Shown one piece after another: positions 1 through 6,071 of a DNA stretch of 12,984 bases. This stretch comes from Planctomycetota bacterium (GTDB lineage: Bacteria > Planctomycetota > MHYJ01 > WSZJ01 > JACPWG01), in assembly GCA_016220045.1 (NCBI GenBank), contig JACRIP010000440.1, positions 1 through 12,984 on the forward strand, given 5' to 3'. How positions within the stretch are numbered: position 1 is the first letter of the stretch; each line of letters opens with the position of its first letter. The position numbers and the translations under genes are program-made. The notes under the pieces were generated by a model. The model saw only the letters and a program-made list of their open reading frames with translations. It was not told the origin of the DNA and made no database searches.

Positions 1-102
1 AGGGCCGCCAGGGCCGCGCCGGCCGCCGTTTCGCGCCCACCCCCCGCGCCCCGCGTGCCCGCACGGCCCGAACGGCCGCCGCCTGCTGCCTGCCTCATCT
101 TC
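1..102. other. Window edge, no gene assigned
   Basis: This GC-rich stretch lies downstream of the P5C dehydrogenase stop. It opens with a short repeated AGGGCCGC motif. It could be spacer or the edge of a neighbouring gene, but the window is cut too close to decide. No convincing terminator hairpin followed by a T run is visible. Confidence 0.4.
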
Positions 103-1650
103 CTAGAGCTTCTCCGAGACCGACTTCGCCTGCAGGAACAACCCGAGATAGTCGCGGCCCCCGGCCTTCGAGTCGGTGCCGCTCATGTTAAAGCCGCCGA
201 AGGGGTGGACATCCACCAGCGCGCCCGTGCACTTGCGGTTGAAGTACAGGTTGCCCACGTGGAAGTCGCGGCGCGCGCGCTCCAAGTGCATCCGGTCTTT
301 CGAGTAGACCGAGCCGGTGAGCCCGTACTCGGTGTTGTTCGCGATCTCCAGCGCCGAGTCGAAATCCTTCGCCCGGAGCAGGGCCAGGACCGGGCCGAAG
401 ATCTCCTCCTGGGAGAGACGGGCCTTGGGCGCGATGTCGCCGAAAACCGTCGGGCGGACGAAGTAGCCGGGACCGTCGGCGCGCACGCCGCCGCACAGCA
501 GCTTCCCCTCCTTCTTGCCGATCTCCACGTATTCCAGGACCTTCTTGAGCTGCGCCTCGTCGACGACCGGGCCGGTGTAGTTCTTGACGTCGCGCACCGG
601 TCCGACCGTCAGCGCGCGCGCCCGCTCGACGACGCGCTCGGCGAGCTTGTCGTAGATCTCCTCCACCAGCACCGCGCGCGAGCAGGCGGAACACTTCTGG
701 CCGGAGAAGCCGAACGCGCTGGCGACGATCCCCGCGGCGGCTTCGTCGAGGTCGCACCCGGCATCGGCGACGATCGTGTCCTTGCCGCCCATCTCGAGCA
801 CCGCGCGCTTGAGCCAGAGCTGGCCGGGCGCATGGCGCGCCGCCAGCTCGTGAATGTGCAACCCGACCTCGCGCGAGCCGGTGAAGGAGACGAAGCGGAC
901 GCGCGGGTGGGCGACGAGGTGGTCGCCGACGGCACCGCCGCCCGCCGGGAAGTAGTTCACGACGCCCGGCGGCAGGCCGGCTTCGGCGAAGAGCTCGGCG
1001 AGCTTCGCGCCGATCACCGGCGCCACGCTGGCCGGCTTCATGATCACGGTGTTTCCCGTCACTACGGCGGCGGCGGTCATGCCGCAGAGGATCGCGAGCG
1101 GGAAGTTCCAGGGCGCGATGACGACGCCGACGCCGAGGGGGACGTAGAAGAGTTCGTTGTCCTCGCCGGGATAGCGCGTGAGCGGCTGCGCACCGCCCAG
1201 GCGGACCATTTCGCGGCCGTAGAAATCGAGGAAGTCGATGGCCTCGGCGGTGTCCATGTCGGCTTCGGCCCAGGACTTTCCGACCTCGTAGACCAGCCAG
1301 GAGGAGAACTCGAATTTGCGGCGGCGCAGGATCGCGGCGGCCTTCCAGAGGCAGCGGGCGCGGGTCTCGGGCGCGACGCGCTTCCAGGACTCGAACGCCT
1401 TGGCCGCTGCGGCGATCGCCCGATCTGCGAGTTCGCGGTCGCCCTTCGCGGTGAAGCCGACGACTTCGTCGGGGTTGGAGGGGTTGAGCGAGCGGATCTT
1501 CTCGTGGGTGCGCACGTGATCGCCGCCGATCACCAGGTCGTACTCGCGTCCGAGCTCGGCGCCGACGCGCACCAGCGCGTCTTCCATGGCACGGCGGTTC
1601 TCCTCGCGGGAAAAATCGACGGCCGGCTCGTTCTTGAAGTCGGTGAGCAT
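103..1650 (-). CDS. rocA: L-glutamate gamma-semialdehyde (1-pyrroline-5-carboxylate) dehydrogenase, RocA/PruA type
   Basis: This is an NAD-dependent aldehyde dehydrogenase (515 aa) that oxidises glutamate semialdehyde/P5C to glutamate, the last step of proline and arginine catabolism in the cytoplasm. The length equals that usual for stand-alone RocA enzymes. Visible family features are the IAPWNFP motif (residues 178-184), the FTGSREVG nucleotide-binding loop (256-263), the general-base Glu286 in LEMGGKD and the nucleophile Cys320 in GQKCSAC. The C-terminal HPFGGFNMSGTDSKAGG motif (482-498) is typical of P5C dehydrogenases rather than generic ALDHs. The ATG at 1650 was chosen because it gives the family length and has GGAG about 8 nt upstream. 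The frame stays open to 2391, but that upstream part is low-complexity translation of spacer and overlaps the DUF2203 gene. No proline dehydrogenase partner is in the window, so this is not a PutA fusion. A promoter match lies at 1741-1769. Confidence 0.93.
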   Translation of the reverse strand: MLTDFKNEPAVDFSREENRRAMEDALVRVGAELGREYDLVIGGDHVRTHEKIRSLNPSNPDEVVGFTAKGDRELADRAIAAAAKAFESWKRVAPETRARCLWKAAAILRRRKFEFSSWLVYEVGKSWAEADMDTAEAIDFLDFYGREMVRLGGAQPLTRYPGEDNELFYVPLGVGVVIAPWNFPLAILCGMTAAAVVTGNTVIMKPASVAPVIGAKLAELFAEAGLPPGVVNYFPAGGGAVGDHLVAHPRVRFVSFTGSREVGLHIHELAARHAPGQLWLKRAVLEMGGKDTIVADAGCDLDEAAAGIVASAFGFSGQKCSACSRAVLVEEIYDKLAERVVERARALTVGPVRDVKNYTGPVVDEAQLKKVLEYVEIGKKEGKLLCGGVRADGPGYFVRPTVFGDIAPKARLSQEEIFGPVLALLRAKDFDSALEIANNTEYGLTGSVYSKDRMHLERARRDFHVGNLYFNRKCTGALVDVHPFGGFNMSGTDSKAGGRDYLGLFLQAKSVSEKL

Positions 1651-1740
1651 GCGCGCACTCCGGGGATGGGGCCGCGGGATCGTAGGGGCGGAGACCGGAC
1701 CGAGAGGAAGAGCCGTCCGGCGGGTCCAATGGAGTCCGGG

Positions 1741-1769
1741 AGAATAGCATGGTGGCGTAGGAGCGGCAA
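1741..1769 (-). promoter_or_regulatory. Candidate sigma70-type promoter for the P5C dehydrogenase gene
   Basis: On the minus strand a TTGCCG -35 hexamer (1764-1769) is separated by exactly 17 nt from a TATTCT -10 hexamer (1741-1746). Each matches four of six consensus positions, and such AT-rich hexamers are rare in this GC-rich spacer. Transcription would start near 1734, giving a leader of about 85 nt before the ATG at 1650. This would let the gene be expressed independently of the DUF2203 gene upstream. Confidence 0.4.
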
Positions 1770-1798
1770 GGACTTTGTCCGGCTCGGCAGGCGGGGGG

Positions 1799-1966
1799 GA
1801 CGATGCGGGTGCGGGAGGCGAGGGTGGCGCGGACATGCCCTCTCCCCGGCCCTCCCCCGCTGCGGCGGGGGAGGGGGACGGTACGAGTGCGGCGGCGCTG
1901 GGTGGCGCGGCGGGGGCGGGGGACGGCGCGAGTGCGGCCCACTGGGTGGTGCGGCGGGTGGGGGAT
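1799..1966. repeat. Degenerate ~45-bp G-rich tandem repeat
   Basis: Two adjacent units beginning GACGG at 1877 and 1922 share CGAGTGCGGC, CTGGGTGG and GCGGCGGG blocks, with a period of 44-45 nt and a single-base slip. A weaker third unit starts at 1799 (GACGATGCGGGTGCGGG...GGGTGGCGCGG), separated from the others by the palindrome. This looks like an old slippage duplication in noncoding DNA. Confidence 0.45.
1850..1875. repeat. Strong palindrome (REP-like or terminator hairpin)
   Basis: An 11-bp perfect stem (CCCTCCCCCGC at 1850-1860 with its complement at 1865-1875) closes a TGCG loop, preceded by a CCTCTCCCCGG flank. Palindromes of this CCCTCTCCC...GGGGAGGG kind occur as dispersed intergenic repeats in many high-GC bacteria. 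It lies just after the DUF2203 stop on the minus strand and could also end that transcript, although no U-tract follows. Whether it is repeated elsewhere in this genome cannot be seen here. Confidence 0.55.
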
Positions 1967-1972
1967 GGTGGG

Positions 1973-2395
1973 CTACGCTTCCGACCCCAGGGGGCGGCGG
2001 CCCTTGAAGCCGGAATCGAGCGGGTGCCAGAAGCTGAGGCTGTCCTCGCCGTACTTCCAGCAGAGGTAGACCTCCTCGCCCTCGCGCAAGGAGCGGAAGT
2101 CGACGAGGCCGGTCTCGAAGTCCTTGAGCTCGACGCCCAGGCTGGCGAGTTCGGTGGCGGCACTGTCGAGGCGGTGCTTGATCTCGGACATTTCGGCGTC
2201 GAGGGCGCGACCGCGGGCGAGTTCTTCGGGCGTCGGGCGGTCCTTGTGGCCCTTGAGCTGGAGGTAGGCCTGCTGGCGTTCGAACCACGCCGCGTAGTTT
2301 TCGAGCACGTCGCGCACGATGGAGCGCACAAGGGGCAGCATCTTGCGCGCTTCGTGAAGGGTGAAGAGCTTGGTTTCGGCGGGGGCGGCACTCAT
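1973..2395 (-). CDS. DUF2203 family protein
   Basis: This small soluble protein (140 aa) belongs to the uncharacterised DUF2203 family, whose biochemical role is unknown. The N-terminal FTLHEARKMLPLVRSIVRDV segment, a central charged helical stretch likely to form a coiled coil (about residues 30-95), and the C-terminal GVELKDFETGLVDF (residues 99-112), EEVYLCWKYGE and FWHPLDSGFKGRRPL blocks are the family hallmarks. The ATG at 2395 is preferred over an upstream in-frame ATG at 2479 because GGAGG lies about 8 nt before it and the family motif begins just after it. A strong promoter match sits at 2451-2479, which would make 2395 the first start on the transcript. The protein appears full length, and nothing here indicates its substrate or partner. 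Confidence 0.85.
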   Translation of the reverse strand: MSAAPAETKLFTLHEARKMLPLVRSIVRDVLENYAAWFERQQAYLQLKGHKDRPTPEELARGRALDAEMSEIKHRLDSAATELASLGVELKDFETGLVDFRSLREGEEVYLCWKYGEDSLSFWHPLDSGFKGRRPLGSEA

Positions 2396-2450
2396 CGGGG
2401 ATCCTCCGGAGCGGTTCGCCGGGAGCGGCGCCTCCGCGCCGACGCCGCCC

Positions 2451-2479
2451 ACTATACCCGGCGCGGCGAGGTGCTGCAA
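2451..2479 (-). promoter_or_regulatory. Sigma70-type promoter for the DUF2203 gene
   Basis: On the minus strand TTGCAG (2474-2479) is spaced 17 nt from TATAGT (2451-2456). The -10 matches five of six consensus positions and the spacing is ideal. Predicted initiation near 2444 gives a leader of about 50 nt, rich in GGCGCC-type inverted repeats, ending with the GGAGG ribosome-binding site. Confidence 0.6.
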
Positions 2480-2522
2480 GAAAATCGTCCCGCCGCCGGG
2501 GCTGCAGGGGATTCCCGATCCC

Positions 2523-3092
2523 TCACTCCGGATCGTTGCGGGTACGCCACAGGTAGACCGCCAGCAGAAGGACCGTCAGGCACCAGATGCCGAGGGTGCC
2601 CCAGGAGTAGAGCCACCAGAAGGTCCGCGCGAGGAACGAGGAATCGGTCGCGCGGCGGGCGAGATCCTCGGGCCGCGCCTTCCAATAGAGGCCGGCCATG
2701 CCGCAGAAGAGGCCGGTGAGCTCGGCCCAGGCGAGCGACCGGATCGGGCGCGGGCCTGAGCCGATGGCGGCGCCGAGCAGGAGCCCGAGGAGGCAGGTGG
2801 ACCAGAAGGCGGCGTACCACCAGCCGGCCGACCCGAGACGCGCGGCGAGGCCGGCGATCCAGTAGGCGGCGACCGGGCCGAGCCAGGCGCCAATCATGGC
2901 GCCGATGGCGGTGCGCCGCGGCCCGGCGGGGTCGGCGAACCCGGTTCGCACGGCGATCACCATCGGCACGCCGGCGGCGGCATAGGCGAGGAGCGCCGCG
3001 GGGAGGTGGAGCCCGAAGAACCAGGCGGCAGATCCCCCGACCACGAGCAGGAGCGAGAATCCGCCGAGCAGCACGACGGCGCGATCAGCCAT
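2523..3092 (-). CDS. Hypothetical multi-pass inner-membrane protein
   Basis: I do not recognise the family. The 189-aa product has about five or six hydrophobic segments (roughly residues 6-26, 29-49, 62-84, 90-112, possibly 118-136, and 160-182) and a short charged C-terminus (WRTRNDPE), consistent with a small integral inner-membrane protein. A loop after the second segment is Pro/Arg-rich (GFADPAGPRR), and a hydrophilic stretch near 137-155 (KARPEDLARRATDS) lies between the last two segments. The ATG at 3092 was chosen because AGGAGG stands 6 nt upstream; the longer open frame to 3275 would add an Arg/Pro-rich tail overlapping the toxin gene's end. It lies 127 bp upstream of the DUF2203 gene, which has its own promoter. 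No catalytic motif is visible. Confidence 0.75.
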   Translation of the reverse strand: MADRAVVLLGGFSLLLVVGGSAAWFFGLHLPAALLAYAAAGVPMVIAVRTGFADPAGPRRTAIGAMIGAWLGPVAAYWIAGLAARLGSAGWWYAAFWSTCLLGLLLGAAIGSGPRPIRSLAWAELTGLFCGMAGLYWKARPEDLARRATDSSFLARTFWWLYSWGTLGIWCLTVLLLAVYLWRTRNDPE

Positions 3093-3160
3093 GGTCGGCC
3101 TCCTGTCGAAGTATGCAGGGACCCGATCGATCACGGGGCGGGTGGGCAGTGCCGCCGCAG

Positions 3161-3244
3161 CGCCGGCGACACGCCGGCGACGCGGGGGGCCGGCAGGGAT
3201 ACCGCGCCGGGCGACGGGAATTCCCGCGCGACGGGGATTCGCGT
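3161..3244. repeat. Short tandem repeats between toxin and membrane-protein genes
   Basis: The spacer holds an 11-bp tandem duplication (CGCCGGCGACA at 3161-3171, repeated from 3172) and a 17-bp imperfect tandem pair (GCGACGGGAATTCCCGC at 3211-3227, then 3228-3244). The first 17-bp unit contains the perfect palindrome CGGGAATTCCCG (3215-3226). They follow the toxin stop on the minus strand. No gene is seen from 3093 to 3243. Confidence 0.4.
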
Positions 3245-3591
3245 CAGGACAGGTCCATGGCGGCCTTGAGACCACTCTCGATCATCGCGAGCAGACCGGC
3301 AGGCAGCGCGCCGATACGCTCCACAAGCTTCGATCGGTCCAGGGTCGTCACCTGATGGCAGAGGGCGATGGACTCGCCCGGCAGCCCGCCCGCCCCGGCA
3401 GGGAGCGGCACTGCCGTCGGCCCCCGCGCGGCCTGCCGGATCGACGTAGACAGCGGAACCACGATGACCGACCGCCAGGCGATCGCGACGTTGAAGCCGT
3501 CGTGGGAGACCACCACGACCGGGCGGCGTCCCCGCTGCTCTGAACCGGACCTGGGCTCCAAGGTCGCCCAGTACGCCTCCCCCCTCCTCAT
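3244..3591 (-). CDS. mazF: MazF/PemK-family mRNA interferase toxin
   Basis: This is a probable toxin of a type II toxin-antitoxin pair (115 aa, a usual MazF length), expected to cleave mRNA as a ribosome-independent endoribonuclease and to be neutralised by the antitoxin encoded just upstream. The N-terminal RRGEAYWATL strand, the conserved GSEQRGRRPVVVVSHDGFN block (residues 16-34), the VIVVPLSTS strand (42-50) and the CHQVTTLDRSKL motif (78-89) match the PemK/MazF fold in order. Its ATG overlaps the antitoxin stop by ATGA (3588-3591), so the two are translationally coupled; GGAGG lies about 8 nt upstream. The gene appears intact. Cleavage specificity cannot be predicted from sequence by eye. 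Confidence 0.9.
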   Translation of the reverse strand: MRRGEAYWATLEPRSGSEQRGRRPVVVVSHDGFNVAIAWRSVIVVPLSTSIRQAARGPTAVPLPAGAGGLPGESIALCHQVTTLDRSKLVERIGALPAGLLAMIESGLKAAMDLS

Positions 3592-3869
3592 GCTCCGCGC
3601 CTCCGCTTCGCCCCGGCATGGCCCAGAACCTGCTCCGCGGCCGCGCGCTCCAGAGCCGGGTCCAGGTCATGCGGCGTCCCGGACGCCGCGAGCGCGTAGG
3701 CCTCGATCTCGCGTCGCACACGGGCGCGCCGCTCCTCCGCAAGCCAGCGCGCAATCGCTTCGCGCGCGACCTGGGTCGCGGGACGCCCGGAGCGCCGCGA
3801 CGCGTCGCGCAACTCGTCGTAGATCGGGGCCGGGAGGGGGACATGCAGGTTGTGAATCGCATTGCTCAT
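3588..3869 (-). CDS. Ribbon-helix-helix antitoxin of the MazF-like toxin
   Basis: This 93-aa protein precedes and overlaps the toxin gene and is the predicted antitoxin and autoregulator. The N-terminus (NLHVPLPAPIYDELRDASRR, residues 7-26) reads as the beta strand and first helix of a ribbon-helix-helix DNA-binding domain, followed by a second helix (TQVAREAIARWLAEERR, 32-48). The C-terminal half (LDPALERAAAEQVLG) is the kind of acidic amphipathic tail that binds toxins. The start at 3869 has AGGAGA about 8 nt upstream and a strong promoter just beyond. It is not a classic AbrB-fold MazE, so pairing is inferred from the overlap and order rather than sequence family. Expected regulation is repression of its own promoter by the toxin-antitoxin complex. 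Confidence 0.85.
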   Translation of the reverse strand: MSNAIHNLHVPLPAPIYDELRDASRRSGRPATQVAREAIARWLAEERRARVRREIEAYALAASGTPHDLDPALERAAAEQVLGHAGAKRRRGA

Positions 3870-3872
3870 GGT

Positions 3873-3894
3873 CAGTCTCCTGCCAGAGGAACTG
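3873..3894. promoter_or_regulatory. Imperfect inverted repeat over the antitoxin leader and ribosome-binding site
   Basis: CAGTCTCCT (3873-3881) and AGGAACTG (3887-3894) are complementary apart from a one-base bulge. The repeat lies between the -10 hexamer and the antitoxin ATG and includes the Shine-Dalgarno AGGAG on the minus strand. It could be the operator bound by the antitoxin, or an RNA hairpin limiting translation. Ribbon-helix-helix antitoxins usually bind repeats in this position; which repeat is used here is inference. Confidence 0.4.
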
Positions 3895-3899
3895 CCATG

Positions 3900-3928
3900 A
3901 TTCTAGACACCGATCCCCGCCCCGTCAA
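3900..3928 (-). promoter_or_regulatory. Sigma70-type promoter of the toxin-antitoxin operon
   Basis: On the minus strand TTGACG (3923-3928) is separated by 17 nt from TAGAAT (3900-3905); both hexamers match five of six consensus positions. Predicted initiation near 3893 gives a leader of about 24 nt. It is the strongest promoter match in the window. Confidence 0.7.
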
Positions 3929-3955
3929 GCGCGATCCCCGAGTCGCTCCCCCCCC

Positions 3956-5110
3956 CTACCGCCCCGGCGTCGCCCCCGGCCGCGCCTCGCCGGACACCAG
4001 CGCCTCGCGCTCGCACAGGTACGCGATGCGCCGCCGATACCGGTCCTTCGGCACGTTGCTCCAGCGTGCGCGATCTTCGAGCACGGAGCACACGCCCACC
4101 AGGTCCCCCGTGACTGCCGCCGCCTCCAGTTTCTTCCGCGCCTTCCCCGTGTAATCGCCGCGGTACCGCATATCCACCAGCACGTCCAGGATTGCCGCGT
4201 CGGTCTCGCTCAGGTCCGGATCGGCGAACTTCTCATCCAGCCCCTCCACGTCCGCGAGCCGTATGACGTCCGCCTGCATTTCGGCATACGTCTTTTCGAA
4301 CAGCTTCTTCTGCTCGGCCGGCGTGATCTCGCGCAGCGTGGCGGCATGCGCCTTCAGCCACGTCCGCGCCGCCTCGCCGCGCAGTCCCGCGGCCCCGGCG
4401 AACTTCCGCGCGTCCGATTCGCTCAGCCCCGCCGCGCGCAGCGCCGCCATCACCTGCTTCGTGGAATGCTGCCCGATGTCATAGCCGCGCCCGATGGTCA
4501 CGCCCGACAGCCCCGGCGGCAGGTGCGCGCGCCGCGAATGGAAGAGCCCGCCCTCGGTGCCTTCCGCGTCGAAGGAAAGCTGTCCGCGTTCGACGATGAA
4601 ATCCGGCCCCAGGGAGCGGCGGCCGAATTCGGTGGAGTACGGATTCGGATTGCTCAGGGCGGTCAGGGAGCGCATGCCGGCATCGTTCGCCGCGGCCCAG
4701 CCGCCGATGCGCTGCGGATTCACGAGCCGGCCGAAGACCTTCCCCTTCGCGTCGAACACGTAGGTGACGGTGATCGAGCCCGCGCTCGCGCCCTCGAGCG
4801 CCGGGTCTTCCCAGGTCGGCTGCTCCGAGGGGCGGCCGAAGGTCACGCGCAGATTGGCGCCCGACAAGTCACCGCGCCCGACCATGGTCAGGGAGGTGCC
4901 CGAGGTGGTGACCGTACGGAACACCCGGTAGCCGCCGCTGACCGGCACGACGCGCAGCGAGCCGACCGATTTCGTGGCGCCCACGCGCGCCTGCAGGACG
5001 TAGTCGCCGGCCGGCGTCCAGGCCGGATCGGCGCCCGCGGGGCGGCCCGCCGCCAGGCAGAGCGCGCCAGCGACCGGCAGAATCCAACCGACTCGGAGCC
5101 ACCCGTTCAT
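3956..5110 (-). CDS. Secreted protein with C-terminal T4-lysozyme/pesticin-like domain
   Basis: This 384-aa protein begins with a signal peptide (hydrophobic core about residues 8-22, likely cleavage after AGA at 27), so it acts in the periplasm or outside the cell. Residues about 30-135 form a Gly/Thr/Val-rich, probably beta-strand domain that I do not recognise. From about residue 180 the sequence resembles the phage T4 lysozyme/pesticin muramidase fold: TEGGLF (candidate catalytic Glu186), then VTIGRGYDIG with Thr205 in the place of T4 lysozyme Thr26, followed by a helical region. No Asp is visible at the position of T4 Asp20, so activity on peptidoglycan is inferred, not certain. The ATG at 5110 precedes the signal peptide and has GAGG upstream. 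No immunity protein or holin is adjacent, which argues against a phage cassette and leaves open a cell-wall remodelling or antagonistic role. Confidence 0.7.
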   Translation of the reverse strand: MNGWLRVGWILPVAGALCLAAGRPAGADPAWTPAGDYVLQARVGATKSVGSLRVVPVSGGYRVFRTVTTSGTSLTMVGRGDLSGANLRVTFGRPSEQPTWEDPALEGASAGSITVTYVFDAKGKVFGRLVNPQRIGGWAAANDAGMRSLTALSNPNPYSTEFGRRSLGPDFIVERGQLSFDAEGTEGGLFHSRRAHLPPGLSGVTIGRGYDIGQHSTKQVMAALRAAGLSESDARKFAGAAGLRGEAARTWLKAHAATLREITPAEQKKLFEKTYAEMQADVIRLADVEGLDEKFADPDLSETDAAILDVLVDMRYRGDYTGKARKKLEAAAVTGDLVGVCSVLEDRARWSNVPKDRYRRRIAYLCEREALVSGEARPGATPGR

Positions 5111-5168
5111 GGTGAGACCTCATCGCAGCAGATGGGAGCAGCCGCGCTACCCGGGGTTTCGGCAGGTG

Positions 5169-5197
5169 ATTATCGGGCCTTCCGGGAGGGACGGAAA
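5169..5197 (-). promoter_or_regulatory. Candidate promoter for the lysozyme-like gene
   Basis: On the minus strand TTTCCG (5192-5197) is spaced 17 nt from GATAAT (5169-5174). The -10 is good (five of six), the -35 weak (three of six). A short inverted repeat TTCCG/CGGAA overlaps the -35 and spacer and could be a factor-binding site. Confidence 0.4.
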
Positions 5198-5369
5198 CCC
5201 TGCGCCTCGCGGTGCCCGATGGATGACCGGGATCGTAGCACTCGCGGGCGCCCCACCGCAAGCGAAATGTCAGGATGCAGGCCTCGCCCGCGTCTACCTC
5301 CGACGCAGCTCGGGGCCGACCGCCACCGCCTGCGCAAGATCGGACATGCGCCCTCCGGAGAGTTCTTCC

Positions 5370-5398
5370 TTGCGTTCCGTACGAGCGTGTGCTAGGGT
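5370..5398 (+). promoter_or_regulatory. Weak candidate promoter for the His-rich gene and efflux operon
   Basis: TTGCGT (5370-5375) is spaced 17 nt from TAGGGT (5393-5398); each hexamer matches three of six consensus positions. The location, about 50 nt before the proposed start at 5448, is sensible, but the match is poor, as would be expected of an activator-dependent promoter or of chance. Confidence 0.22.
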
Positions 5399-5447
5399 TC
5401 GCCGCCTCCCAAACGCGCGAACGCAACGACCGTTTGCAAAGTGCAGC

Positions 5448-5915
5448 ATGACTCTCGACCGTACTTCGACCCGACGACGAATCCGCGTCTCCGGGGCATC
5501 CGCTCCGGAGGGCAGCAGCACCTCCCCTTCCAGGAACGGGGCGGCTGCGTTGCCCTCGCGAAGCCCTCGCCGCACGTGGTCGTTGGCGCTGACGCTGGTC
5601 TGCCTCCTTGCCTTCATGGCCGGGCCGGCGCATGTCATTCTCGATCATCACGACCCGGCCGCGGAGCATGAGGGAGCGCACACCGACCGGGGCGCGCCCC
5701 ACGACGATCACGACGTGGCCGATCACCAGCTCGAAGTCGCCGCGCCACGGTCGGCCAAGCTGCTCTCCTCGGACGTCCACCTCGCATTCGTAACGGCGCC
5801 CGCTTCACCCGTGGCTCCGGGCCGCTGGACACCCCTCCTCCCTCCGCCCCGCGAGCCATCGCCCGGCTCGCCCGCGACGGCACCGCCCCCCTGCCGCGCC
5901 CCGCCGCACCTCTAG
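5448..5915 (+). CDS. Small membrane-anchored His/Asp-rich protein at the head of the efflux operon
   Basis: This 155-aa product was not recognised as a named family. A Ser/Arg-rich N-terminus is followed by one hydrophobic segment (about residues 43-63) and then a His/Asp/Glu cluster (about 62-94) with eight histidines in motifs such as LDHHD, EHEGAH and HDDHDVADH. The C-terminus is Pro-rich. Such a cluster exposed to the periplasm suits binding of divalent metals. Its place directly before czcC is that of czcI in known czc operons, so a metal-buffering or regulatory role is plausible, but homology to CzcI is not evident. The start is uncertain: the ATG at 5448 lacks a good ribosome-binding site, and the true protein may begin nearer the hydrophobic segment. 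It ends 156 nt before czcC. Confidence 0.55.
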   Translation: MTLDRTSTRRRIRVSGASAPEGSSTSPSRNGAAALPSRSPRRTWSLALTLVCLLAFMAGPAHVILDHHDPAAEHEGAHTDRGAPHDDHDVADHQLEVAAPRSAKLLSSDVHLAFVTAPASPVAPGRWTPLLPPPREPSPGSPATAPPPCRAPPHL

Positions 5916-6071
5916 CCCCCCGACCCACGACCGCGCTTCCGGCGCCCCACCTCTCCTGAAGACCGGTCTCGCTCGGGCGGGCTCTCCCCCCGCTGCATCC
6001 GCTTCATCCGCTCCTCGACGCACGCCCGATCTCTGCGTCCTCGTCGACCGGTTTCTGCTTGGAGACTGCCG

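Larger units (their letters stand above)
1651..1972. other. 322-bp spacer with promoter, palindrome and degenerate repeats
   Basis: No gene is assigned between the P5C dehydrogenase start and the DUF2203 stop. The spacer holds a promoter candidate (1741-1769), a perfect 11-bp-stem hairpin (1850-1875) and G-rich degenerate tandem repeats (about 1799-1966). Frames that stay open through it give only Pro/Ser/Ala/Arg-rich low-complexity protein, as expected of noncoding high-GC DNA. Confidence 0.6.
5111..5447. other. 337-bp divergent intergenic region
   Basis: This gap separates the minus-strand lysozyme-like gene from the plus-strand His-rich/efflux operon. It holds a promoter candidate for each side (5169-5197 minus, 5370-5398 plus). 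I see no regulator gene, riboswitch or strong terminator in it. Open frames through it have no recognisable protein features. It is the most likely place for metal-responsive operator sites, but none is recognisable by eye. Confidence 0.5.

Noticed and set aside
55..2007. A 650-codon plus-strand open frame
   Set aside because: It is antisense to the P5C dehydrogenase and continues into the G-rich spacer, where it becomes Gly/Arg-rich. No family features are present.
1651..2391. N-terminal extension of the P5C dehydrogenase frame
   Set aside because: The extra 247 codons are Pro/Ser/Arg-rich, overlap the DUF2203 gene in another frame, and would exceed the known family length.
3215..3226. CGGGAATTCCCG palindrome as a terminator for the toxin gene
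   Set aside because: The stem is too short without a loop and no U-tract follows; it is more simply part of the 17-bp tandem repeat.
3368..5395. A 675-codon plus-strand open frame
   Set aside because: It crosses the opposite strand of the toxin-antitoxin genes and of the lysozyme-like gene and is Arg/Pro/Ala-rich throughout.
5109..5447. Longer version of the His-rich protein beginning at 5109
   Set aside because: The added 113 residues are featureless and span the divergent promoter region; the start at 5448 or later is more plausible.
5111..5447. A metal-responsive operator (MerR- or two-component-type) in the divergent region
   Set aside because: I looked for dyads between promoter hexamers and found only weak ones; no regulator gene in the window supports a specific class.
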